Shown: positions 17,100 through 25,416 of the stretch, one piece after another
How positions within the stretch are numbered: position 1 is the first letter of the stretch
How the letters are laid out: the number at the start of each line of letters is the position of its first letter
Source of the DNA: JAJYKC01 sp035545735
GTDB taxonomy: Bacteria; Acidobacteriota; Terriglobia; Bryobacterales; Bryobacteraceae
NCBI GenBank assembly: GCA_035545735.1
Contig: DASZXS010000065.1
Span: 124,001-188,000, forward strand
Length of the DNA: 64,000 nucleotides
Reading direction: 5' to 3'
Notes under the pieces: generated by a model
Told to the model about the DNA's origin: nothing
Databases searched by the model: none
The model's input: only the letters and a program-made list of their open reading frames with translations
Position numbers and translations under genes: made by a program

Positions 17100-20000
17100 C
17101 CGGCGCTCCGCGCGGCGTGCGCAATCTGAAGGTGTGGCGCGCTGGAAGGTCCTGCGTGATCGAGCCATGGGCCGCCGCCCAACCCCACCAATGCCTGGTC
17201 CAGCGGGCCGCATTCGATCTCGCGCAGAGCGGACTCCGCTCCACTCGCCGGAGGAATAACCTGAACACCGCGGCTCAGAAACTGCTGGCGGGTTTCCTCG
17301 GACACCATTCCCGCCTGGTCCCACGGTCCCCAGTTCATGGCGATAATCTTCCCGGGCCAGCGGGAGGAAAGGGATACCGCCAGGCTGTTGAGAATGCCAT
17401 TGGCGGCCGCATAGTCCGCCTGTCCCCGGTTTCCGAACATCGCGGAAATGGAGGACATGAAGACGAGGCATTTCAGCGACTCGGGACGCAGCGCCAGGCT
17501 CAGGACAAACGCGCTATCGGCCTTCGTCAGTAGAACATGGTCAAAGGACGCCGGAGTCTTATCGCGCAGCAGTTTATCCTCGATGATTCCGGCGCCATGA
17601 ATCACCGCATCCAGCCGCCCGTGCCTGGTGTAGATCCCCTCGATCAGTGAACCAAAAGCGGATGCGTCCCGCACATCCACGGAGTGATATTCGACAAGCG
17701 AGCCGAGTTCCCGGAGGGACTGCAGCGTCTGATGAATCTGGCGATCCTTCAGGAGCCGTTGATACGAGGCTTCCACCTCAGCGGGTTTCACGCCCGCTCC
17801 ACGCGCTCGCAAACGTTTCAGCAGGGCGGCCTTCAGAGCGGCGCCGTCTTCGAGCCCGGCCGTGTCCGCCGGCTCTTCACTGGACGGGAGAGCGGACGCT
17901 CCGGCGAGAATCAATACGGGCCGAGCGCGCCGGGCAAGAGCCTTGGCGATTTCGGCGGTGATTCCGCGCGCTCCGCCGGTCAGCAGGCACACCCAGTCGC
18001 TCTCGATCCCGCGTACCGGTGGACTGCCGATGGCGGCGATCCTCGGGACGACAGTCAGCCGGCGGTCTCCCGGGAGGCCCACCTGCAATCGATCGTCGGC
18101 GCTGCAAAGTTCATCCACCAGCTTCTGCCGCAGAATGGGAACGGGATCCGAGGCGTCGAGATCCACAACACGGCACGCGACGCCCTGAAACTCCATGGAG
18201 ACCGTCTTCATGAAATCGCCCACGGCGTGATGAGTCAGCGGGTACGTTCCGGGAACCAGGCCGAACTCGCCGCCCCTCGCGGTGATGGCGGCAAGCAGCG
18301 CGCCTCCGGCCTGTCCGGTATGTTTGAGGTCGCCTTCGGTCGCCCGCGCGAGCGCGTAAAGACATTTCAGGTCCAACCCCAGCGTATTGTGCCATTCGGA
18401 CAAATCGGAAGGCGCGGACTGAACGCGCAGCGGCAGAAGATGAATCACCGCGCCAATCGTCCCATATTCCTTCCGGATGACCGACGCAAGCTCGGCGACG
18501 GCGTCCGCATCGGTCAGGTCGGCGCTGAAAACCCCGTTAGCGCTTAAGGGCGCGCCGGGGCTGTGGCGGAGCAGCAGAGCGCGTTCGCCCGCACGTTCCA
18601 GTTCTTCGGCAAATCCCGCGGCAATGCCGCACTCGTCGTCGGTGATGATGGAAAGGCGGCCTCCGTAAAAATGCGGACCGCCCGAATGACGCGGAAGGGC
18701 CGCCGTTGTGAGAACACAGCGCGGAACCTCCGCTGCCGGGACGGCCTCCGAGGGTTGCAGGGCCGCGGTGAGCGCGGACGCGATCTCTCGTAGTGTGCGC
18801 GCGGCGGTGAGCGACTCCATAATCATCTGAATCTTGGCCTGCTCGCCGGCGGAACAGAGGCGTTGAAAGCCTGTCAAAATTTCCACGCGCTTAATGGAAT
18901 CGATGCCGAGATCGGCTTCGATGGCGGCATCGAGGGCGAGCATATCGGCAGGATAGCCGGTGCGTTCGCCGGCGATCTGGCGCAACTCGGCGGCGTAATC
19001 CCTCTTCTGCTCCGCACGTTTGGCCACGGCCTGGACGGAGGCGTCCCCCGGAATCGCGGCAGTAATCCGGCTCGCAATTTCGCGCAGTGTGCGCGCGGCG
19101 GTAAGCGTTTCCATGATCGCCTGGATCGCCGCCTGCTCCGTGGTGGAACAGAGACGCTGAAAGCCGGTGAGAATCTCCACGCGCTTAATGGAATCGATAC
19201 CGAGGTCGGCTTCGATGGCGGCGTCGAGACCCAGCATATGGGACGGATAGCCGGTGCGCTCGCTGGCGATACGGCACAACTCCTCCGCATAATCCCGCTT
19301 TCCGGTAGGAGTCGCCGCGGGCTCGGGCGCCGGGTCGGTAGCGAGCGCCTTCGAAATGCTGTTGGCGATCTCCCGCAGCGTGCGCGCAGCGGTGAGCGAC
19401 TCCATAATCGGATGAATCTTGGCCTGTTCGGCGGGGGTGCAGAGGCGCTGAAAACCTGTCAGAATTTCCACGCGTTTAATGGAATCGATGCCGAGGTCGG
19501 CTTCGATGGCGGCATCGAGGGCCAGCATATCGGGTGGATAGCCGGTGCGCTCGCTCGCAATGCGGAGTATTTCCGCCGCGTAGCCGGTCCGCTCGGTGCG
19601 CTTTTCCGGGAGCGGTAGGGGTGTCTCCTTCGGAACGGTTGCCGGGACCACCGGCGTCGACGGAACCGGCTTCGGCGGCGCGTCGGCGGGAGTTCCTCCC
19701 AGGAAGCTCGTCATCACGGCGGATTGAGTTTCGAGGAACTGCCCCATGAGGCGCTGGAACTCGATCATGACCGCGTCCGCGGTCTCCGGTCCGCTCACTG
19801 CCATCGCCGGCAGGGCAGCGCGCAGCGGAGCGGGGTCCGCGGATGCCGCCTGCGGAGCCGGGGCATGGGGAGCTTCGAGACTCAGGGGCTCGGCCGGCCG
19901 CCGCCGCCGCGACGCCGGGAAAGCCCCGCCGCCATTGACCAGCCATCCCGCGGAGGCGCCGGATTCAATCGCGCCGCCCAAGCGCCCGGAGAACAGTTCG

Positions 20001-23000
20001 CCAGTGTCGATTTCCACGCCCCGCGCCCACAGGCTTGCCAGAACATCCACAAAATGATTGAGCGGATTCTTTTCGTTATCGAGACGCAGGCAGGTGACTG
20101 GCTTGCCATCGAGAATCTGCCTGCAGAAACCGGTAAGGACGCCGCCCGGGCCTACCTCCAAAAAGATGCGCGCACCGCGGTCGTACATGGCCTCGATTTC
20201 GTCCACGAAGCGGACCGGATTCACAAGATGGCCGGTCAGCATGCCGCGGACTTCAACTGGGTCCTCCGGATAAGGCCGCGCCGTGGAATTCGAGAAAACC
20301 AAGGTGTGCGGCGTCTGAAATTCCTGCTGCCCAAGAACGTCCGCCAAGCGTTCGCTTGCGGCACGCATCAGCGGAGAATGGAACGCGCACGCCACTGGAA
20401 TCCGCTTGGCCGCCAAGCCGGCGCTCGAAAGAGTCTGGATCGCGGTATCCACCGCTTCCGAGGGTCCGGAAATTACGGTTTGACGCGGGCAGTTGAGGTT
20501 GGCAAGCACAACCCCCGAGTCCTCACCGAGGCTGTTCCGTACCGCGGATGCATCGGCGGCGACGGCGGCCATGGTGCCGGAATCCGCCCCGGAACATTCT
20601 TTAATTACCCTTCCGCGCGCTTCGGAAAGTTGAATTAGAGCGTTTTCGTCGATGATGCCGGCCGCAAAGAGCGCGACATATTCCCCGTAACTGTGGCCTG
20701 CCGTCATGTCCGGCCGGATGCCCAGGCGCGCCAGGAGGCGAATTGCGCCCGCTTCCAGCGCGCCCAAGGCGGGTTGAGCGACCGCGGTATCTGTGATCTC
20801 CTCCATTTGTTTCTTGGCCTCGGAGGGACCAAAGGGAGACGGAGGATAAATGTAGGAACTAAGACGCCCTGGCAAACGGCCGTGGATGGCCTTGTCCGCG
20901 GCGTCGAGGCTCTCGATCATCTCGGGGAAAGCCAGTGAGACCGCCCGCATCATTCCCGGTTTCTGCGACCCCTGCCCGGGGAAGAGGAACGCGATTTGCC
21001 CCGGCCTGTCGGCACGCGCGAGGTGAATGCCGTCGCCATCGATGGTTTCCGCGCCGGTTTGAAGAGCGCCGCGCGCCGCCGTGATCTTCGCGGCGAGGTC
21101 CTCGCGAGAAGACGCGGCGACCGCGAGCCGGAGATTCCCGGCGCCGCCGTCCGCGCGGGCGCAAACCTGAGCCGCGAGTTCGGCGAATGGCACGGCGCCG
21201 CTGTCCGCGGCTGGAAATTCGGCGAGTATTCTTTCGAGTTTCTCCGCGGAATCGGCGCGCCACGTGAACAATTCCGCCGGCCAGACATGGAAATTCCGCC
21301 GTTCAACGGCGTGCTCGCAGTGCTCTTCCAGCACTGCGTGAAAGTTCGTTCCCCCGAATCCGAAGGAACTGACTCCCGCACGGCGGGGTATCTCTTCCCC
21401 CTTTTCCGATCGCGCCACCCAGGGCTGCGCGTCGGTACTCACGAAGAACGGGCTGCCTGGCTCCAGAAGCTTCTGGTTCGGCTGTTCCACGTGAAGCGTG
21501 GGCGGCAGAGTCCGGTGGTACAGCGCGAGCGCCGCCTTCATCAATCCCGTAACGCCGGCGGCCGACTTGGTGTGGCCGATCATCGACTTTACCGAGCCGA
21601 TGCTGCAGCTCCGGGGGGCGGCTCCCTCGGCCTGGAAGACGGAAGAAAGGGCTGCCAGTTCGGCCGCGTCGCCGGCCGCTGTACCCGTCCCGTGCGCTTC
21701 GATCAGGGCAACCGTACCTGCCCGGAATCCTGCCTGTGCATAGGCGCGGCGCAGCGCGCTAACTTGCCCTTCCACGCGCGGCGCGGTCATGCTGCGTCCG
21801 CGCCCGTCGCTCGATCCGGCTACTCCCTTGATCACCGCATAAACGCGGTCCCCGTCACGCTCGGCATCCTGAAGACGTTTCAACACCAGCATGGTGATGC
21901 CTTCGCTGATGGCGATGCCATCGGCCGTCGCATCGAATGTGCGGCAAGCGCCGCCAGGCGACAGAGCCTGTGACTTGCTGAAGCACAGATAGCCGAAAGG
22001 ACTCTGGACGGTATCCACTCCACCGACGACAACCACTTCACTGGTTCGATCCGTCAACTCCCGGGTGGCAAGGTAGACCGCGGCCAGCGAGGATGCGCAG
22101 GCTGCATCCACGGTGAAGTTTACACCGCCGAAATCGAGCCGGTTGGCTACACGTCCGGCGGTGACGTTGGGCAGAATTCCCGCGAAGGAGTCCTCGGTCC
22201 ACTCCGGCAACTGCGCTAAGAGTTTCTCCGGCGGGTGGTGCAGGTATTGTGCGAGAGAGGATCGCACCGCGTAGTTGATCCCTAAATCGCCGAGGCCGCC
22301 GCTCATGCCCAGGATCACGGAAGTGCGTTCACGCGGGAAGTCGCGGTCCTGATAGCCTGCGTCCGCCATGGCGCGATCCACCAAAACCAGCGAGAGCAAC
22401 TGCATGGGATCGATCGAGGGCAGTGCGTTCGGCGGGATCCCGTAACGCATCGGATCGAACGGCGTGTCGTCGAGGAAGCCGCCCCACTTCGAATAAATCT
22501 TGTCTCGCGCATTCCGGTCCCGGTCATAGTACAGGTCGACGTTAAACCGCTCGGCGGGGACCTCGCGAATCGCATCCACCTTGTTGACGATGTTGGTCCA
22601 GAATTGGCGGACGTCGGGCGCTTGGGGCAGCAGGCAGCTCATGCCCACGATGGCCACATCGCAAGGCGGTGGGACCGGGGTCTCCTGCTTCTCTTCGAAC
22701 GGGACGGGCAAACCGCCAAGATACGCCGCGCTGCCGCGCGACACGCTCTCATGCAGATCGCGCATCGTGCAGGCGTTCCCTCGAAGAGCCGCGACCTGTC
22801 CGATCATGTACATGCCGTCCTGGCGCTGCGCATCCGGGGGGACCTGCACGTAACCGGACCCGGCGCTGTCCGCCGCGCGAGTAATACCTTTGCTTGCCAC
22901 TCTCAGGCGGCCGATGTTTAGATCTTCGAGCGAGTCGCGAATTTCGCCGATCGATTTCTTCTGAGAGATCAGCTCGCGCTTATGCTTCCGGAAGGTTTCC

Positions 23001-24766
23001 GAGAACGGCGTCTCGACGCATCGGGTCGCATGTCCGGGCCCGGATTCCAGAAGCACGGTCTTCGAGCACTGCAGAGCTTCCTGACGGAAGCCTTCGACAA
23101 TGGCTCCAGTTTGCACCGCCTCGTCGGTAAACAGGTACGCGGTGCCCATCAGGACTCCCACGTGAACACCGCGCTCGGAAAGGGGCGCCGCCATGACTTC
23201 CACCATCGCCGCCGAACGCGCGTCGTGGATTCCGCCGGCAAAAATAATCCGGAGGTCCGAAGCCGGTACGCCTCCGTTGATTTCGTCGAGCAGAACGTCG
23301 ATCATGGTGTCCCACAGGACGAAGCTGGTGCGAGGCCCGACATGTCCGCCGCACTCACGGCCTTCGAAGATGAAGCCGCGAGCGCCGTCCTGCAGGAACA
23401 TTCGCAGCAGCGCGGGCGCGGGCACGTGCAGGTATGACGCGATGCCATCGCGCTCGAGCGAAGCGGCCTGGTCGGGCCGGCCGCCGGCGATAATGGCGAA
23501 AGGCGGACGGAACTCGCGTACCGCCTCCAACTGTTCTGCGCGTAACTCCGAGGGCACAAAGCCGAGAATCCCAACGCCCCAGGACCTCGTTCCCATCAGC
23601 TCTTTTGTTCGTGCGAGCAGTTTCCTCACTTGCGGAGCCCGCAGCAGCGCGAGCGCCAAAAACGGCAGCGCTCCGTTCGATGCCACGGCCGCGGCGAACT
23701 CCGCCGTGTCGCTGACGCGCGTCATCGGTCCCTGCAGAATCGGATACTCAATGGAATGGGACCGCGCGAGCGGCCCACCCGGAGTTAGTTGTGGATTTGC
23801 CTTCGCAAGGCCGATGTGACGGCGGATGGAATCCTTCAAGCCGCCAACAATTCCGGAAACGGTGCGGAACCGCCGGGCCAGGGGAGCGGCAAACACGGCG
23901 TCTTGTCCCAGAGGCCAGACACCGGACGCCGGCTGATTCCAGGCGAGGCGCGAACGGATCGCATCCTCCCAGGCCTCCTGGTTCGTTCCGGCCGAACCGG
24001 ATTGAATCAGTTGTTGTTCAAGGCGCTGCAATTCTTCCGCCGCGCCCATTCCGGGGCGTTTCGCGAGGCGATAAAGCAAACCCAGCTCAAGACCGAGGCA
24101 GACGGTTTCGTCGCCTTCCATTCGCTCGACCAAAGCGCGCGCTTTCAGCGGCAGCGACGACTCGGCGGCCAGCAGGAGTTGGCTCTCCAGCCACAGGCCG
24201 GCCGCGCCCGCCGCATACACGGCCGCCGCGGAATGGAGGCCGATGCCTCCGTGGGCGAAGACCGGAACATCCGGGAATCGCGCCATCAGGCTTTGCAGCA
24301 AGACAAAAGCGGTCTCTTCGCCGACTGCCCCTCCGGCCTCATGACCTTTGGCAATTAATCCCTGCGCGCCTGCGGCAACCGCCGCGGTCGCCTGATCGAC
24401 CGAAAACACTTCCGCGAACACCCGGCGGCAAAGAGGGCTTGCGGCCCGGATCAGAGAGTCCTGCTCTTTTCTCCCGGCGACGACGATGCAATCGAGCGCT
24501 TGCCGCGGTTTGGAAGCCAGGACGAGCGCGCGTGAGGAATGGGCGTCGATCTTCAGCCCAATCGCGCCACGGCCGGATTTGAGAATGCGCTCGAAAGCCC
24601 TGCCGATCGCGGGAAGCGCGTCCGGCCCCTGGCCTTCGCAATTCAGTATCCCGATGGCTCCGCAACGCGACGCCGCCAGCGCGATGCCATGGTTCAGCCA
24701 TCCTGGCGGATTGGCTGCCAGGAACTCGAACCCGCTTGAATGTTCGCCTCGCCGGTTAGGTAGCAT
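17096..24766 (-). CDS. megasynthase NMO-NMO-KS-AT-ACP-ACP-ACP-KR (Pfa-like)
   Basis: This 2556-aa protein is the core of the operon. Residues about 1-230 are a degenerate nitronate monooxygenase/2-nitropropane dioxygenase-like FMN barrel (GHEAGG then A147 where the family has histidine). Residues about 318-660 are a second, intact copy (RECGGH with H475, plus the family C-terminal tail). This fold supplies the trans-acting enoyl reductase (PfaD) in Pfa systems. Then come KS (about 702-1130, C890 in DAACASSL, HGTGTAAGD), AT (about 1255-1560, S1359 in GHSYGEY, AFHS typical of malonyl selection), a QFLETQSAVM linker, three nearly identical ACPs (S1762, S1859, S1957), and a KR with its structural half (TGGARG from T2263, Y2452). 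It builds and reduces an acyl chain, probably iteratively. Dehydration must come from the next protein. Confidence 0.93.
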   Translation of the reverse strand: MLPNRRGEHSSGFEFLAANPPGWLNHGIALAASRCGAIGILNCEGQGPDALPAIGRAFERILKSGRGAIGLKIDAHSSRALVLASKPRQALDCIVVAGRKEQDSLIRAASPLCRRVFAEVFSVDQATAAVAAGAQGLIAKGHEAGGAVGEETAFVLLQSLMARFPDVPVFAHGGIGLHSAAAVYAAGAAGLWLESQLLLAAESSLPLKARALVERMEGDETVCLGLELGLLYRLAKRPGMGAAEELQRLEQQLIQSGSAGTNQEAWEDAIRSRLAWNQPASGVWPLGQDAVFAAPLARRFRTVSGIVGGLKDSIRRHIGLAKANPQLTPGGPLARSHSIEYPILQGPMTRVSDTAEFAAAVASNGALPFLALALLRAPQVRKLLARTKELMGTRSWGVGILGFVPSELRAEQLEAVREFRPPFAIIAGGRPDQAASLERDGIASYLHVPAPALLRMFLQDGARGFIFEGRECGGHVGPRTSFVLWDTMIDVLLDEINGGVPASDLRIIFAGGIHDARSAAMVEVMAAPLSERGVHVGVLMGTAYLFTDEAVQTGAIVEGFRQEALQCSKTVLLESGPGHATRCVETPFSETFRKHKRELISQKKSIGEIRDSLEDLNIGRLRVASKGITRAADSAGSGYVQVPPDAQRQDGMYMIGQVAALRGNACTMRDLHESVSRGSAAYLGGLPVPFEEKQETPVPPPCDVAIVGMSCLLPQAPDVRQFWTNIVNKVDAIREVPAERFNVDLYYDRDRNARDKIYSKWGGFLDDTPFDPMRYGIPPNALPSIDPMQLLSLVLVDRAMADAGYQDRDFPRERTSVILGMSGGLGDLGINYAVRSSLAQYLHHPPEKLLAQLPEWTEDSFAGILPNVTAGRVANRLDFGGVNFTVDAACASSLAAVYLATRELTDRTSEVVVVGGVDTVQSPFGYLCFSKSQALSPGGACRTFDATADGIAISEGITMLVLKRLQDAERDGDRVYAVIKGVAGSSDGRGRSMTAPRVEGQVSALRRAYAQAGFRAGTVALIEAHGTGTAAGDAAELAALSSVFQAEGAAPRSCSIGSVKSMIGHTKSAAGVTGLMKAALALYHRTLPPTLHVEQPNQKLLEPGSPFFVSTDAQPWVARSEKGEEIPRRAGVSSFGFGGTNFHAVLEEHCEHAVERRNFHVWPAELFTWRADSAEKLERILAEFPAADSGAVPFAELAAQVCARADGGAGNLRLAVAASSREDLAAKITAARGALQTGAETIDGDGIHLARADRPGQIAFLFPGQGSQKPGMMRAVSLAFPEMIESLDAADKAIHGRLPGRLSSYIYPPSPFGPSEAKKQMEEITDTAVAQPALGALEAGAIRLLARLGIRPDMTAGHSYGEYVALFAAGIIDENALIQLSEARGRVIKECSGADSGTMAAVAADASAVRNSLGEDSGVVLANLNCPRQTVISGPSEAVDTAIQTLSSAGLAAKRIPVACAFHSPLMRAASERLADVLGQQEFQTPHTLVFSNSTARPYPEDPVEVRGMLTGHLVNPVRFVDEIEAMYDRGARIFLEVGPGGVLTGFCRQILDGKPVTCLRLDNEKNPLNHFVDVLASLWARGVEIDTGELFSGRLGGAIESGASAGWLVNGGGAFPASRRRRPAEPLSLEAPHAPAPQAASADPAPLRAALPAMAVSGPETADAVMIEFQRLMGQFLETQSAVMTSFLGGTPADAPPKPVPSTPVVPATVPKETPLPLPEKRTERTGYAAEILRIASERTGYPPDMLALDAAIEADLGIDSIKRVEILTGFQRLCTPAEQAKIHPIMESLTAARTLREIANSISKALATDPAPEPAATPTGKRDYAEELCRIASERTGYPSHMLGLDAAIEADLGIDSIKRVEILTGFQRLCSTTEQAAIQAIMETLTAARTLREIASRITAAIPGDASVQAVAKRAEQKRDYAAELRQIAGERTGYPADMLALDAAIEADLGIDSIKRVEILTGFQRLCSAGEQAKIQMIMESLTAARTLREIASALTAALQPSEAVPAAEVPRCVLTTAALPRHSGGPHFYGGRLSIITDDECGIAAGFAEELERAGERALLLRHSPGAPLSANGVFSADLTDADAVAELASVIRKEYGTIGAVIHLLPLRVQSAPSDLSEWHNTLGLDLKCLYALARATEGDLKHTGQAGGALLAAITARGGEFGLVPGTYPLTHHAVGDFMKTVSMEFQGVACRVVDLDASDPVPILRQKLVDELCSADDRLQVGLPGDRRLTVVPRIAAIGSPPVRGIESDWVCLLTGGARGITAEIAKALARRARPVLILAGASALPSSEEPADTAGLEDGAALKAALLKRLRARGAGVKPAEVEASYQRLLKDRQIHQTLQSLRELGSLVEYHSVDVRDASAFGSLIEGIYTRHGRLDAVIHGAGIIEDKLLRDKTPASFDHVLLTKADSAFVLSLALRPESLKCLVFMSSISAMFGNRGQADYAAANGILNSLAVSLSSRWPGKIIAMNWGPWDQAGMVSEETRQQFLSRGVQVIPPASGAESALREIECGPLDQALVGLGGGPWLDHAGPSSAPHLQIAHAARSAG
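18782..19590 (-). repeat. three tandem ACP-coding repeats within the megasynthase gene
   Basis: Three units of about 291-294 bp encode the ACPs. The attachment-serine codons start at 18898, 19192 and 19483 (minus strand). Each unit carries the same core, LGIDSIKRVEILTGFQRL, and a conserved TAARTLREIA ending. The DNA around the serine is almost identical between units, which implies recent duplication or continuing gene conversion. Tandem ACPs are known to raise the output of Pfa synthases. Confidence 0.95.
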
Positions 24767-24790
24767 TGCGCTTGGTTCTCAACCCCCACC

Positions 24791-25399
24791 CTATTGGCAG
24801 CAATTTTGCGTATTCGATAACTGGCCGTTCGAAGCGGAATACCCCTGCTCATAATATGCCTGCACCCATTCGCGGTTGATCTCTTCCCCCGAACGAAGGG
24901 TGACTTCCGCCCCGCATTCCGCGCACTTCATGCGCAGCGGCGCGCTGTTCTGCAGTGCGCCGCCGCATTCCGAACAGCGAGTAGGCGTGCGGGCCAACAA
25001 GGATTCAATCATCGAAACCCAGGTGCTCACTTTCATGAAATAGCGGCGCAAGTCCGCGACAGCTACCTTTCCGCTCAGTTCGGCGGCGTCGCTCTCGGGC
25101 ATGCGGCGAAGCATCAGTTCCCGTCCGGCTGCGGTCAAATATCCATCGCGCTCCAGAACTCCTGGTCCAAAGACCTCGGCCGCCGTGTCCAGAATTGATT
25201 TTTCCGCCAGCCAGACGTTGAAATGCGATTCAACTTCCATGCTGATTTCGATTAAATCCAACGACTCCGCACCTAGCTCGTCGAGATAAGCCCCGGGAAG
25301 AATTTGGGCCTCGTCAATCCGTAAGCTCTTGGCAACGATCGCTGCAAATCCTTCGAAGACCTCCGAACCGGATGTTGTCTGCACGTCGATTTCTCCCAT
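24791..25399 (-). CDS. acyl carrier protein fused to a C-terminal zinc ribbon
   Basis: The 202-aa protein begins with a carrier domain (about 15-85) with S46 in ELGAESLDLIEI as the likely phosphopantetheine site. A middle segment (about 86-140) has a hydrophobic/amphipathic stretch, and a zinc-ribbon-like module follows with C142/C145 and C159/C162 (two CxxC pairs 13 residues apart). The tail contains a second cysteine pair at 200-201. I do not recognise this domain combination. Its place between a FabF-like KS and the NMO-containing megasynthase suggests it carries a starter or extender unit, with the ribbon serving as a docking or folding element. It lies 17 bp after the KS gene and 24 bp before the megasynthase gene. 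Confidence 0.85.
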   Translation of the reverse strand: MGEIDVQTTSGSEVFEGFAAIVAKSLRIDEAQILPGAYLDELGAESLDLIEISMEVESHFNVWLAEKSILDTAAEVFGPGVLERDGYLTAAGRELMLRRMPESDAAELSGKVAVADLRRYFMKVSTWVSMIESLLARTPTRCSECGGALQNSAPLRMKCAECGAEVTLRSGEEINREWVQAYYEQGYSASNGQLSNTQNCCQ

Positions 25400-25416
25400 A
25401 TCTCTGTGTTATTCGC

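Noticed and set aside
17100..17471. N-terminal extension of the KS-AT-DH-PPTase protein
   Set aside because: These 124 codons lie inside the KR region of the upstream gene, and the ATG overlapping the upstream stop gives the normal KS start.
18782..19590. CRISPR-like or assembly-artefact repeat
   Set aside because: The three units encode complete ACP domains in frame, with diverged linkers and units far too long for CRISPR.
20996..21973. 325-aa plus-strand frame inside the large megasynthase
   Set aside because: Overlaps KS and AT catalytic codons; no family resemblance.
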